In this document: positions 35,137-47,818 of the stretch, in pieces
Numbering within the stretch: the stretch's first letter is position 1
How the letters are laid out: each line of letters opens with the position of its first letter
Source of the DNA: Diadema setosum
Taxonomy: Eukaryota > Echinodermata > Echinoidea > Diadematoida > Diadematidae
DNA length: 64,000 nt
Direction: 5' to 3'
Assembly (NCBI RefSeq): GCF_964275005.1
Contig: NC_092698.1
Span: 21,527,309 to 21,591,308 of the forward strand
Made by a program: the position numbers and the translations under genes
The notes under the pieces: model-generated
Databases searched by the model: none
Seen by the model: only the letters and a program-made list of their open reading frames with translations
Told to the model about the DNA's origin: nothing

Positions 35137-35373
35137 CTTTGTCTCTTTTCGGAGTTTCGTACTGAAAATGGCGTGTTGACAATTTAACAAATGTGAGCAT
35201 TTATAATGATCACTCCATTATTTTTCTCAAATAAAAACAATATCATGTCAATTTCATAAATGAAATTAAAGTTTAAAAACAGTTTATATGAAATTGTATG
35301 ATGAATTTATAGAACCTCCAAATGAAAACAAATATACATTATCATGCAACACTCTTTTTATGAATTACTGAAA
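35137..35373. promoter_or_regulatory. Head-to-head intergenic promoter between SMARCC (-) and EMC6 (+), with YY1-like motifs at both start codons
   Basis: Only 237 bp separate the two divergent start codons, so both transcription starts and both 5' UTRs must lie here or overlap. The segment is AT-rich, not a CpG island, and has no convincing TATA box at a fixed distance. Each start codon is embedded in a YY1-like core: CAAAGATGGCGATC for SMARCC (minus strand, ~35130-35141) and GAAAATGGCGGC for EMC6 (~35370-35381). A further ACTGAAAATGGCG copy sits at ~35162-35174. YY1 sites overlapping the initiator ATG are known in short-5'UTR housekeeping genes; its use here is inference. Confidence 0.6.
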
Positions 35374-38300
35374 ATGGCGGCTTCCCATGGGTTACACGCT
35401 CGTACGGCAGTGAAAAGGGGTAATAATTCATCTGTTTTTCATTTATGTATGTAGAGATTTAATTTAAATTAGCTTCCAATTGAGAAAATTAATATTATGA
35501 ACGGTTTTTTGCCCATCATGGTAATTTATGATAATGTATTGTTCTAATAAAATGCATTTTTACTCAACAAACTTCCTGTAGTCCCACTAATTGCTTGTCG
35601 TGTGCTGTACATCAAGCGCTCCGCCGCTTTCTCAATTCTCTGGAACCGTTAGTTATATAGCCCGACCAGACGCTGTTACTACGCTGTGCGAAAACTACCT
35701 ATCTACGTACAGCGACTGGGCTGTGTATAGTTATGGAACCATGAACTATACACAACACAGCTCACAGCCCAGTCTCTGTAAAAACGTGACATGCGCATGA
35801 TGCGTGCTCTGCACGGCGTCTGGTCGGGTTATGGAAATCCTACCTTGTAAGTTGTAGGCTAACCGTTACATAAACCATGATAAGCAGTGCAACATAGATT
35901 CTAGAAAGAAAACACCAAAAGGACGAAGTATGTACATAGTTTGGTATAAACAATATCAATCAGACTCATATGATATGACACTGTCCTAGCCCGGCCCGAC
36001 CAGATCATGCAGATGCTCGACGCTTTTTACAGCGACTCTCAATTGGGCTGTGTATTAAACTAGTTAGACACTGTCCATATGTCCAAGTGCCCTTTACGAG
36101 AAAATGACTGCTCCATAACTTGTCAATAATTTACTACCAAGTAGGTTCTGGGGTAACCCCGGCGCGGGGCACTGTACATGGTACGTATTGGGGTCGCTGC
36201 TGCGGTTAGTTCTGGGAATAATACTAAATCGTATAGGATTAGGAAGACTGAGTATGTACGGTAGAACCCAGTCTAGTGTACTACGAGTGAACAAAGCAGA
36301 CACTCCTTATGTTACCAGGCCATGCTTGCCCTATTAAATTCCTTTATTGACAGTCATTGTCATTGACATTGCATTGTCAACATGGTCCTATGGAGGGTTT
36401 CTGACATGATGCATTTTGTTACTGTATGTGTGAGTTCCCTTTATTTATTTGCAGTTTGTTTGTTTTTTTCTCTCTCATTTTCTTTCCATCCAGAACCTAT
36501 GATATACAATGAGCTGGCTATTAGAGGGAACATGTCCATTTTGGACTATTGGTGAGTGCTACGCAGCCAAGGGATCTCAACTGGAAATTCTTATCAAAAA
36601 GAGATTTGGCATATCACATAATGCAGAAGTGAAGTGTTTGTGCATTTTGTGTGACCTTAAACTAGTGTAACAACAAAAGCACACATTTTTTTTTTTTTTT
36701 TGTTGCTTATAACAGTCTATTATATGAAGTATGTTGTTCTTTGATTCTGTAGAATTAAAAACACACAAAATTCATCTTACCCAGCCAAGCACAGTACTGG
36801 TGCAAAAATACCACTTTTACAGTACATGTACATGTATGATGCTCTTTGTTTGACTGTTTTTCTCCTTCCCTTATTTGTGCACGTTTGTATCTGTTATCAG
36901 TAGTACCTGGTATTTAATTACAGTTATATGCATTCAACATGTATGTTGTGTGGTTTAATCCCAACTCTTGTTTTGTTTTGAATCTGCCTTTAATGAAGCT
37001 ACGTGAAAGTGCGTGAAATAAAGCCATTTATTGTATCATTATGAATGTGGTCAAGTATTATTGATGTGTTATGCGAGCTAATCTGTTTGTTTGCATCTTT
37101 TATTCGTCAGCCGGACATTCATGTCTGCAATATCTGGCTCAGCAGCTGGCATTCTTGGTCTGACTGGACTTTATGGATTCATCTTCTACTTCATCACAGC
37201 CCTAGCACTTTCTGTGAGGCATATTCTCAGCTTTCTATTGTTTGAAATGAAAAATGAGTCAAATCAGATCTTTTAAACTATACATATAGTAACTTAATGA
37301 TTACCATAATCATGCAAAGCATGGAGATCCTCATGAAGTGCACTACGTTTGACCAGGAAAAGTTGAGATATATATGCAATTGAATTCTTTGTACAATTTA
37401 CAAAAACTTGTTTTACTGAAAGTATGTTCCACATAATCCTCAAACTCCCATTTGTAGAAGTACATGGAATACCCAAATTATAGCTTTATAAAGATTACCC
37501 TGGCAAAGAAGACTCATGTACACATTGTAAATATCAGGGTCTTAGTTTCAAATTCTTTGAGTGCAATGAATGAATTACAAGGTATCACAATATTGCTGTG
37601 ATACTAAAGTGTAAACATGCTCATAAATTTAAAAGATGAGGAATAAGTACATTGGAGGACATCAAGTACATTTATTTGATATATCTTATTAATGTTCTTG
37701 TATATATCAGTTGTATGTGTTTGTATGTAAAAGTGGTCCAGTGCCTTTGTACTGGTAATTATTACAACTGTATCTGAGCTTGTCAAATGTTGCTACTGGG
37801 TCAGTGTATGTGCAACACATTGTCTATCTGTGTATATGTTTATATGTGCTTTTATATTAAAGCAAACATAGGTATTTGTGATTGTATGTAACTTATGTGT
37901 GTTATTTACGTGCAATTCTTGTAATATCCAAGAAGTCATTATGCATGTGCCTTCGATTTGATGTCATTTTCTTCTCTGAATTCCTAGTTCATGCTGTTTC
38001 TGAAGACAGGCGTTCAGTGGAAGAAATACTTCAGGATGAGGCGGCCACTCCTTACCAATGGTTTATTTGGTGGACTTTTTGTATCCTTTCACAAAATGAA
38101 AGTTAATACGTTCTACAAACTAGACATGAAAATATGTCTGGTAGTCTTCATATCATATCTGAGAAAGTGGAGCATTGCCTTTGATCATCAATGTGTATGC
38201 ATTTCTTTGTCAAATTAAGGATAGTTTTATGTTATTCTGGTACCATGTTGGAATGAAGTACAAGTCAGCTTTATGCGAGTCAAAGCTATTGGGACTGGAG

Positions 38301-39563
38301 AATGACCTTTGACTTGAGCAATGCATAGCTTACTTGATATAATCAATGCTAGATTTATCATTGATCAGGAGAAAGTAATCTGCAAAGCAAGTAAATTGGC
38401 AGCAGAAGTGTTAATGTATAAAAAAAGAAGATAATTCACTCATGCTGCGCCTTGAGTATCTTGTACAAACAAGGTACTATTGTATCTTTTACATTGTACT
38501 AGGAGTAGGTGCTAAAATTCGAATTGAACTACTGCATTGCAGGAAAGCTTAAAAAAAAAAAAAAAAAAAAAAATATTATATTGTCTTGCAAACAACCTAT
38601 CTCCACGTTCCCTGGTAATAACACAAAGGCATTTTGCAACTGAAAATCTGTAGAACATGTACATTAAGTTTGTATTCAACCTAAGAATTAATGCATGATG
38701 TTTGTTAATTGTTGCTAGTGTGGTTGTTTTTGTTGCATTTTAAATGTAAACCAAATTTCCTTGACCAAATGAAATCACCAGACATACATCTTGTTTTGGA
38801 CGTATCCTTTTTCATCACCGGAGAAATCATCTTGTTTTGATTTATATTTGGATTTATATTTTCACCTTCTCTATTTCTCTTTGTTTTTTTTTTTCTATTC
38901 TCATTCTTAGTTTTCTGGTCATGTTGGTCTAGTTTTTATTGTCCGTTAGGAAGCTAAATTCTATCACTTGGCAGATTGCATCTCTTTGCTGAGCAAGGTA
39001 CAATGTATTTCTGCCAGAAATATACATTTAATGAAATACAGTGTACAAGAATTGATGAATAAGCATGTACTGATGATTGAACATTACCACATACAATGTA
39101 TATGCATTTGTTGCATTTAAAATTTGTGAGCAATAAAAATGTACACAGGTCCTTGATGTCAAGCACAGTTGATAGTTGTTGCTGTCAAGGGGACTAGGGC
39201 AATTACCCCCTGGGCAATTACCCCAGACCCTTCCCCTGGCCCTAATCCTAATCCTGAACCTAATCCTAACCCTAACCCAAACTCCTAACCCTAAACCTAA
39301 CTGTACCCCTAATCTTTACTCTAACCTTACTGCTAACCAGTATCTAGCCGGGGGTTAATTGCCCTGATACGCTGTCAAGTTATGCCAGATGTTTGTCTCT
39401 TTCAGTGATAAATAATTTGAACACAAAATGAACAGGACAGATATCACACACACAATGAAAAATATTTGCTCTATAAGTTATTTTCTTTCCCAGTTTCATT
39501 TCCCTAACGATGATCGCCTTCCACGCATACAGGTTTCTGTACGGAATGGTGCATGTTTACTGA
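35374..39563 (+). CDS. EMC6: ER membrane protein complex subunit 6 (EMC6/TMEM93)
   Basis: Small three-helix subunit of the EMC, which inserts transmembrane segments of client proteins at the ER. Six coding exons join in frame into 116 residues: 35374-35419, 36494-36551, 37111-37213, 37988-38080, 38782-38801 and 39533-39563. Family blocks are clear: KRE-P near the N-terminus, [32 protein letters not shown] (first membrane segment), [15 protein letters not shown] (cytosolic basic loop), and the C-terminus [16 protein letters not shown], nearly identical to human EMC6. Human EMC6 has 110 residues. The start ATGGCG begins MAAS, like MAAV in human, and its G|AA junction recreates the KRE motif. 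All junctions have GT donors and AG acceptors. The gene is divergent from SMARCC and convergent with AOX. Confidence 0.95.
35655..35832. mobile_element. 178-bp foldback in EMC6 intron 1
   Basis: TATAGCCCGACCAGACG at the left and GCGTCTGGTCGGGTTATG at the right are inverse copies. A second inner pair is GACTGGGCTGTGTATAGTT with AACTATACACAACACAGC..CAGCCCAGTC. A partial relative lies at ~35986-36060 (CCGACCAGA, TTGGGCTGTGTATT). Confidence 0.65.
38782..38801 (+). CDS. EMC6: EMC6 20-nt microexon
   Basis: The preceding EMC6 exon ends in phase 0 after GGLF, while the last exon needs two carried bases before G-TTT-CTG-TAC. The 20-nt segment between CACCAG and GTATCC encodes T-Y-I-L-F-W plus AC, which with the next G makes threonine. 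This gives [16 protein letters not shown], the conserved EMC6 end. Both flanking donors share the sequence GTATCCTTT. Splicing the flanking exons directly would shift frame. Confidence 0.92.
39193..39368. mobile_element. Telomere-like CCTAAC repeat framed by inverted GGGCAATTACCCC
   Basis: Left ends AGGGCAATTACCCCCTGGGC..AATTACCCC, right end CGGGGGTTAATTGCCCTG, inverse of each other. Between them are about 20 imperfect CCTAAY/CCTAAC units. It sits in the last EMC6 intron, 165 bp before the final exon. The short frame across it is an artefact. Confidence 0.6.
39533..39563 (+). CDS. EMC6: EMC6 terminal coding exon
   Basis: It follows the acceptor GCATACAG and encodes FLYGMVHVY then TGA, identical to the end of human EMC6. 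Only 31 nt are coding. A competing upstream acceptor at 39493 is also open in this frame but would insert about 13 non-conserved residues, so the nearer acceptor is preferred. The 3' UTR follows. Confidence 0.93.
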
Positions 39564-41891
39564 TGGAAATACAGGACCATCAGCCATACAGGGAGGCAGA
39601 TCTCTGCAGATATCCAGTCATCGACACAGTCACTTCTGAATCTTCAGCAACACCGAAGAGGCCACTGGAATATTGCTCTGTCCATTACCGGACTCGGTCA
39701 CTCGCCAGGGTAGTTTGGGTAAAGAAGAGCCTCAATACAGTAGGTGACAAGAGCATTGCAGACCTTTCTTAGTGCACAGGTGAAAAATTACCCGTCAATC
39801 ACCGACGTACAGCACGTGTGTCGACATTTTGTGTCTGTTAGTGACAGAATTTTGTAGCAGGCATTCGTTGTTTGACTCAAAGTTTGTACGAATGATGTAT
39901 TACCATTTTCTATCTGTATCAACTCTTGTGTTTGAATGCATCTAGTAAATTCTAAGGGAATCACATGGAAACTGGGATGAAAGTTACTTCAGAGATTAGT
40001 GACTCAGTGTCAGCCTGAAGTATCTGGACATTGTGTATTTATGTTTCTTGATTTTATAACTAGATGTACCTTTTGTGTCTATTGTCTGAAGAATATTTTG
40101 ATAGCAGTCATAGACATGTGATATTGCAAGTCTTATAACAAGTAAAGTTTTAAAATACAGCCAGAGAAGTTATGAAAATTCCTTATTTCTATCATACCGC
40201 TTTTTTTTTTCTTAAGGGGAACACAAATAAATGTAGACATACAACCTGAGCCTGGGTAATGATATCTACATGTATTTCAAATGTATTGTGTATTTTTCTT
40301 TCTTGATAATGATAGAATGATAATGATAATGCAGAATGATACTTTATTTGGTATCGGCTTTACTCTTGTCAGTTATAATTAAAATCTATTTATCAACCAG
40401 TATTGTTTGCTTAAGATGAAAAATAATGTTGGCTGTCTCTGATTCTTTAACAGTTAATTTTCATCTCTCAAAATGTGGTACAATGTTATGCATCAACAGC
40501 TGCTATTGGTAGACTTCTAAATGAGCAAATATTTTGATAGGGTGTGTTTGGTTTCTACGTTCATATGAAAGGCATGATATTTAAAAAACAAAGCTCGTCT
40601 GCTGTAACATGTCTGTTGGGAGAAGTTTTAGAAAGCATGACCCTGCAACTTTTTTTCCCTTTCGTATGGGAGGGGGACGAGATGAGATAGAAATACTACC
40701 ATATATTTCTATGTTTTATCTGTGACCTTCTAAAAGTGGATATTCATTCTCCATAGATTTAATGCCCTAGGACAACAACTTCCCATCAGCAATGGGTAAA
40801 AGTTGTAAAATGAACTACACATGAGGCAAAAGATCCAAAACTTTTTGCCCTTGAAAATTTTACTCTCCCTATCATTTTTCCACTGGAGCATTATGCAAGA
40901 CTGAGTGGTTGAATTTAGTTTCCCGGTGATTATATGTACATTGTCTCTTTGTACCACAGAGCAAGCTACAGAGAGAGTTTGTTTTGATATAACACAGTTT
41001 CATTTGTAGTGGTGCCTTTGGATTAGCTCCTGGTGATTGTGTAGCATTTTTTTTTTTAGTCATTACGTGGAGGTGGTATTTTGTCGGATATACAGTAATT
41101 TGAAATGTAAAATATTTGGGGTGCCAGTTAGGCCTGTTGTGAAAGATACATGTATATGCCAAGAAGAGTCAGGGAAATAGCATAGTGTTTCATAGTACAT
41201 ACTCAAAAAAAGGATACTTGGAGATGTAGCAGAGACTGGTTAAAATCTCTTGTTTTGAAAGTTTTTGAGAGACACCTGCACCAGGATATTGCACTGTGTC
41301 TTTCTTTGTGGGTCTCGAGTCCATCTAAGATCTCAAATCTGAACCATACTATAATTTCTAAAACAATCAAATCCTTTTATAGGGACTGTGTTGTTAGAAT
41401 GCTGTCTTTTTTTTTTTCTTGAGTTTCAAGATGATGTCTTCATATGAAAATGAAAGAGGGAAATTTCGAGTAATGTGCCAGTATGGTATACTCGCAGTAA
41501 AAACATACATTATAATGTATCACACGACGATATATAGTGTCATGAAAATGAATGTTACAATTTTTGAAGAGAAAAAAAAAAACAACAACAACAAACCCAG
41601 AACAAAGGTATTGCCCATATTGTAGGGGACACTCTTGTGTTTTTATTAAGTAGGATTTAAATGTTTGTAAAATTAGTTCTGAAATTGAAAGTGAGTATCC
41701 TTTGTGAACAAGGCATAGTGTATCTACATTTGTGTGTACAGCTACTCAAGTACATGTATATAATATGTACAAAGATCACTATTGTCCCGTTGCTATGACT
41801 GTATGCATTTATCATATTGTGCAATCATTAAACACGCACCATCCATTGTAAATCCTTCGTGGTTGTGATTCCTGATCCTTGAATATCTCTA

Positions 41892-42113
41892 AAGCCCAAT
41901 GCCCACTGTGCGACCCGAGCCTGCGAGCTCTATGGGACGCCAAGTGGCACATGGCCTATTTCGTTACGAAATCGGTCATTTTGTTACAAAAAGTATGTCG
42001 TCATTTTGTTACAAAATGACTGATTTCATAGCGAAATAGGCCATGCGACACTTGCCGCCCCATACAGCTCGGACCAGCTCGCAGGCTCACGTCGCACAGT
42101 GGGCATTGGGCTT
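41892..42113. mobile_element. 222-bp foldback element
   Basis: The left arm AAGCCCAATGCCCACTGTGC is the exact inverse of the right end, and pairing continues through GAGCCTGCGAGCT and GGCCTATTTCG to the centre, so nearly the whole element folds into one hairpin. It lies between EMC6 and AOX and has no coding potential. Confidence 0.8.
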
Positions 42114-43425
42114 CACTCCAAAGAGTTTGGTGTGGCGCATGGCGAGATTACAGAATGCACATTATTACAGTAGTTATGACGTGTGAATGTTTGAGCAGTT
42201 TGTTCATTCAGGAATAGGCCGTATAGTTTTGAGCATAGATTTGTACCAGTGATGTCACAGTGAAACAACCACAGAACCTACACATGGTATTTATGCCTGC
42301 TCAATGATTGACGGATCAAAAAAAGATTGTTTTATGTGCATGTTGTGTGCAATAAATGTCTGTGACTGCCTCATTTGCAAAAATGTCTGTGCGTGAAAAT
42401 ACTGTAACAGCTTGGACAGTAAGTGTGTGTGTGTGTGGGGTGCAGTTTTCACTACGTTTGTTTGGTTACATTGTCTCATTATTCATTGAATGTGAAAGTA
42501 ACGGATAATTCCCTTATGCCAGTGTAGACATTATCATCCAAAATACACACACACACACACATACACATGCATGCATGCACAGTCTCACACACACAGCTAT
42601 TGCAAATTGCCTAACTTGCATTGTAACTTGTATATAATAATGAAACGGTGAAATTTTCGCGGTACATTAATTTTCACGTACATGTATTTCACTTTACTTA
42701 AGGCTGGGGCCAATTCTAAAACCCTTGAAAATATCTTCACAATTTTCTCTGCACATTTTGAATGGGTTGACAATATTGCACAGTGCGAATTCAAAAACCC
42801 GCATACATGCATATGTTTTTTGAGCCGCTGAGTGTGAAAAATTAATCGCATGAAAATATTGACGTTTACAGTACACTGTACATATAACTGCAATCCGAAG
42901 TTGAGGGCAAACAGTACAAACAAGCACAAACTGCTAGGAAGAATTTTGGAAAAGTCATACTTTATAGAGCAATGTGTTATTTTATCTATATCATAATTTC
43001 TTTACACTTAATAATGATAATAACACACATCAGTAACAAGTTGAAAAGAATACAGTTTAAAAAGGTATAGGCATATACCCACAGGTGCTAAATTGCAGAT
43101 GTCAAATTTCATGCATTACTACATAAAATCAGCACAGTGTTTATTTTATAACTTCAATCAACATTTTGGTCGCAGTACAGTTGTACCCGCAATTACACAT
43201 ATACATTCTGATTACACGGCACATTCTGAGTGGACAATAAGAGTTCCCGGTACTTTCACAAGATTATATGATATAATATGCAACACACTTTCACATGACA
43301 TGCTACAAACACATGAAATTACTCAATTTAGCCAATTGTTAACAATTCTTGATAAATGTTGACAATGCATTGTATTCTAATGATATATTATTCGCACACA
43401 CAAAAAATGGCATTTCCCTAATCTC

Positions 43426-43854
43426 TTAAAGGTATTAGCCCACATTTGTAAACCTGCAGCAATTGGTCTCATAGTTAGCATGGAGTTTGGGTATGATTGC
43501 AGTAACACCTGTGCAAAATTTCGTTCCAATTAGTCCATTACTTTCATAAAAATAAATGAAAATGCACCGTAATCCGTATGCATGCGTATAACGCTCGCTA
43601 GCTCCGGTCCACGTACGTGTTACATGTACAATGTACGTAGCTATAGCCCGTGCTCGTAATTCGATTTTGGGTCGGGTTGACCCGGTTTGAAAATTGATTT
43701 TAAAACTATGATTTTCTCTCTTTTATCGAATGGTATAGACAAAGAGCGACAGGTGAGGTATGTTACTGTTATAACTTGCACTTGAAGTCATATTGGACCT
43801 GTTTTATGCAGTTTTGATTTTCGTGGGTTTGCAAATGTGGGCTAGTACCTTTAA
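43426..43854. mobile_element. 429-bp MITE with TTAAAGGTAYTAGCCCACATTTG ends
   Basis: It begins TTAAAGGTATTAGCCCACAT and ends ATGTGGGCTAGTACCTTTAA, inverse copies of about 27 bp with one or two mismatches. The unique interior has no open frame. Intergenic between EMC6 and AOX. Confidence 0.75.
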
Positions 43855-44360
43855 AGCAACTTGCAAGTCAATGCACATTTCAACAATCTGTACAAGGTAA
43901 AAGTTCCGTGTCTAAAGCTACAATAGAACTGATGAGTTGTCCATCCAAGACTCCACAAATGGGCAAGGCTGTATAATGCTTTAGCTTTGTTGATGTTACA
44001 ATCAGTACGTCTTATATGTCTGTATATTCCATTGAGCAAAATACATACATATCTGGCTTTCCCACTATTCACTCTACAAGTACCTTATGTCACAATTTAC
44101 TTCTACCATTGATACCAGCTCAACATCAACTAAGGTTTAACCACACACTCTTCAGTACTATATTATGTACACATAGATTATATTTGCTCTTCTCTGATCA
44201 CAGATTGGACAAAATTTCCTCTTCAAGAGGAGCCATTGTGGCAATATCCAAAGATGCCAATTCATCCCTGTTTTTAAATGTTTAATATGATTACAATGAT
44301 AATGATAACTTTTTTTTTTTCTAAATAGTTTCTTTTCAAAAATTGTATCACTTTGGACAG

Positions 44361-44574
44361 TACTGTATAGTGGATATTTTCGTGCGACTAATTTTTTTGT
44401 GCTTAGCTGGTTAAGAAGAGGTTCGCATGTTTTTAATTCCGCCGAACGAAGACATCAACTACTGGACCATATGGCAGGTAAAAATATTTGCGTGATTTTA
44501 TTTTCGCGCTAGTTTCTGGTTGCGCGAAATGCACGAAAATTTCAACACTGCAAAAAAATTCCACTTTTACAGTA
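44361..44574. mobile_element. TTTCGCG-type inverted-repeat element, intergenic copy
   Basis: It begins TACTGTATAGTGGATATTTT and ends CCACTTTTACAGTA, with TTTTCGTGCGACTAATTTTT and TTGCGCGAAATGCACGAAAA inside. The 3' part also matches fragments at ~36765-36828 (CCACTTTTACAGTACATG). Confidence 0.55.
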
Positions 44575-44926
44575 CACAAACTCTGCCAAATGATTACTTA
44601 TTTTCGTATGTGGACTGATAATGCACAGCACAATGGTACTGGTACCAGACAGGCAGCTACTGCTGGGTGGTGCAATCACTGCCTACTGTATACCACTACT
44701 ATGGTACAGTGGCAGGGCATTTGTGCTAAACTGTTCTGCACCATAATCAGAGAGAAAAAAATAAACATTTTTAAATCGCAGGATTCATTGATGAATTAGC
44801 ATTAATTGTCATGTTCAGATCAGTAATACAACAAAATCTTGCATAAATCACTTAAGATTACATTTACCCATTTTGGGGTGACCCAGGTTAGAGCACTCAC
44901 CACCCCCCCCCCCCAAAAAAAAAACA

Positions 44927-44957
<31 letters not shown>

Positions 44958-46732
44958 CGATCAACCTGTTGAAGGTGCACCAGGGTAGCAAAAAAAACAT
45001 TTAGCTTATCCATGACATAATTTGTGGAAGTCGGTGTATTACAACAACATCTACTGATACTTTATAGCATCTTTTCAAGGTGAACAATTCACATCTACAG
45101 TATTTCAGTTGTAGATGCATTCAAATAGATAACACCACAAAATACACTAAAGGATTTAACATCGACATTAGCCATGCACATGTAACACACCAGCAGGAAA
45201 TTAGTGACATAAATATGCAATTCCTGGAGATATGATCATTTGCTTGCCTGGCTTGCAAAAAAAAAAAAAAAAAAAAAATATATTGATTGTAAATCCTCCA
45301 TCTAAATATATCTGATAAGGTACATTTCTGATGGTATCTGACATTTAACTTTATTTCTTTCATGAGCCAGAATGACAGTTTTAATACTTCAATATTTCAT
45401 CTTGTTTTGAGACAAGAGTTCTCTACAAAAGAAAAATTCAGACTTAAATCTAAATATTTCTTTTCCAACACTTGCAGCATTCATAAGTCACCATAGAATG
45501 AACCACTGGAAAGAAAGAAAGAAAAAAAAAAAGCTTTTATAGGCCAAAATAATTCTTCAGGTAGTATTTATCAAGAGATGTGTTTGATTTTTTATTACAA
45601 TCAACACTGCGGTCATCAGATTTCGTTTAATAGTACTATTGACTTACATATATTGCACACCATCCTGTCTTTGTTGTGGGGGGGAAGTTAATGTCAACTT
45701 TTATGATGAATATTGGTAGCACTTCATATGAATAATCCTTGCCGTATAAGAACTGGTTGGAAAGCTTGGCCAGTGTGTCCATTTTGAGTGAAGTGTCTGA
45801 AAAACACTTTAAACTCTGGTATTTTCAAGACACATTCCTAAATTGAAGACAACTGGTGTGTATACATAGTCGGCACAGAAGATTGGATTACATGTTAGAA
45901 GACTGTTTAGATCCACTACTGTGCTTACGATAGACTTTTAAACTGTTATTATTGAGTTTTATTTTTAAAGCAAGTGCCTCATTCTCATTTCATTGGTTTC
46001 TCAAAGATTCATGAGCAGATGAGATAGCCAAGATGTACAAAATAAGATGAAATGATTTCAAAACATTCTCAGGATTTGACCATGACAATAAAAATTTAAC
46101 ATGGTGATATTCTTCCTCAATTTATCTTTGACTAATTTGGTCATTGGTTTTGTAGTACTCAAGACTACTCTTTTCAGGCCACAAAGTGTACATTACATGA
46201 GTTTGAGTGGTATGAAATGTAGCACAGCTCTTCTTACATTACCACAATAAATACCATAATAACATATGTTACAGAAAAATGTGTTTACTCGAAGTCTTCA
46301 TCTTCCACTAACTACGGCCTGTATTCACCTCACAGATTCCAAACGTTGTGCAATGTATTACTTATTTTGTTTGGAGTTTTGAAGAAAAAAAGAACCAAAT
46401 CCTCCATATATTTTGGGAAAAAAAGGAATAAGAAATGCACTATGAGTGTCGGAAGATGTCAAGTCACAGTGCACTCTTTGTTCAACATAGACCTCAAATT
46501 GAGTCTCACTTTTGAATGAAATGGTAGGAACTGCTTTCATCTTTAATGGAGGTATTGTCTACCGCCTTGGTCCTAATTGAATGGGAATCATCTCCTTTGA
46601 AGTTGCTCAGCTGAACTCCCATCTAAATCCAAGCACGTCCAGTCTAGATGGGTTGGGGGGTCATCAGGGATTTAGCACTGCTCATCAGCTAACTCTGACC
46701 TGTCCATCTCCTAGACCCCGGTCTGGTCTTGT

Positions 46733-47818
46733 TTACTGACCCGGTCCGAATGGGTTGGCGTCATCTGGTTTGATGCTGCTCAGTGTGTGATTCACGTCAC
46801 GATGATGGGCCTCGTCGGCCCGGATTGCGCGGAACAGATCAACGAAATTAGCGTTGGGCTGAAAAAGAGAAACAGACAGATTAATTTCAAATCAGTTTCA
46901 TAGGATTTCCATTTCGTTTATTTGTATCATTATTTTACTTTAAAAATATTTATTTATGTAATGATGATAAATCAGAGAGAATGTGAAAAAAAAAAAATCA
47001 GAATAATTCGAGATGGCATGAAAAATAAAGTCATATTTCTATGCAAAATGGCATAAATGACCAGTACCAGTATCTGTAATACAATCTGGTCATGTCCTTC
47101 TTTATTTTTGTCTGATTTTGCTCAATTCTGATTTTGCTCAAATTTGTATCATTATTTTACTTTAAAAATACGTTTTATGTAATGATGATATTTTAAAACA
47201 AAATCAAAAATCAGAGAATGTGAAGAAAAAAAATCAGAATAATTTGAGATGGCATGAAAAATAAAGTCATATTTCTAGCAAAATGGCATAAATGACCAGT
47301 ACCAGTAACTGTAATACAAACTGGTCATGTCCTTCTTTATATTTGTCTGATTTTGCTCAATTCTGTATTTTTTTTCCTCTCTCTAGATATTCCAAACAAC
47401 TACTAGAGAAAAAAGAGCAGGCTACCTGAAATCTAAGGCACAGCTTTCCTTCATGCAGTGGCATTAAGAAATTCCACTTCCACTCTCAGGTAAAATGTTT
47501 CAAGGGTAGTTTTTTCCTTCTCCCCCCCCCCCCCCCCCCCCCCTCCCCTCCCATTTGGGGGGATGGATGAAAGACCCACGACTGAGTTGAATTCACTTGT
47601 CACTAAAGCAAATGATATGCCCAGTTATGCACTATGACAATTTTGACATACAGGAAGATCATATTTGCGTTTAAAAAAAAAGAAAAGAAATATAAAGACA
47701 GGAGTGAAACTGATGACATCCAAGTAGAAACCCAACTCACAGAAAGCTTCCAGTAATTGATGGCAATCTCTGGCGCTGCCCTGTCCTGCCACGCAGGCAA
47801 GGCTCCTGTGTCTAAATC
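46733..47818 (-). CDS. AOX: AOX exons 9-10, C-terminal half of the di-iron centre
   Basis: Exon 47741-47818 encodes [18 protein letters not shown] and AINYWKLS; exon 46733-46858 encodes [20 protein letters not shown] and ends NPFGPGQ-stop. The last glutamate and histidine ligands are in RADEAHH. The intron between them contains a 222-bp direct duplication. Confidence 0.95.

Larger units (their letters stand above)
39564..46732. other. Convergent intergenic region / 3' UTRs of EMC6 (+) and AOX (-)
   Basis: No coding exon is supported. Possible EMC6 polyadenylation signals are AATAAA at 40226 and 42351 (the latter followed by a TG-rich stretch) and ATTAAA near 41827; none can be chosen from sequence alone. 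The region holds a 222-bp foldback (41892-42113), TTTCGCG-type elements, a TTAAAGG-ended element (43426-43854) and simple repeats. A minus-strand AATAAA near 45.96 kb could serve AOX. Confidence 0.55.

Noticed and set aside
38218..38237. Alternative EMC6 microexon reading DSFMLFW
   Set aside because: It also restores the frame, but the residues do not match the conserved TYVLFWT; the segment at 38782-38801 does.
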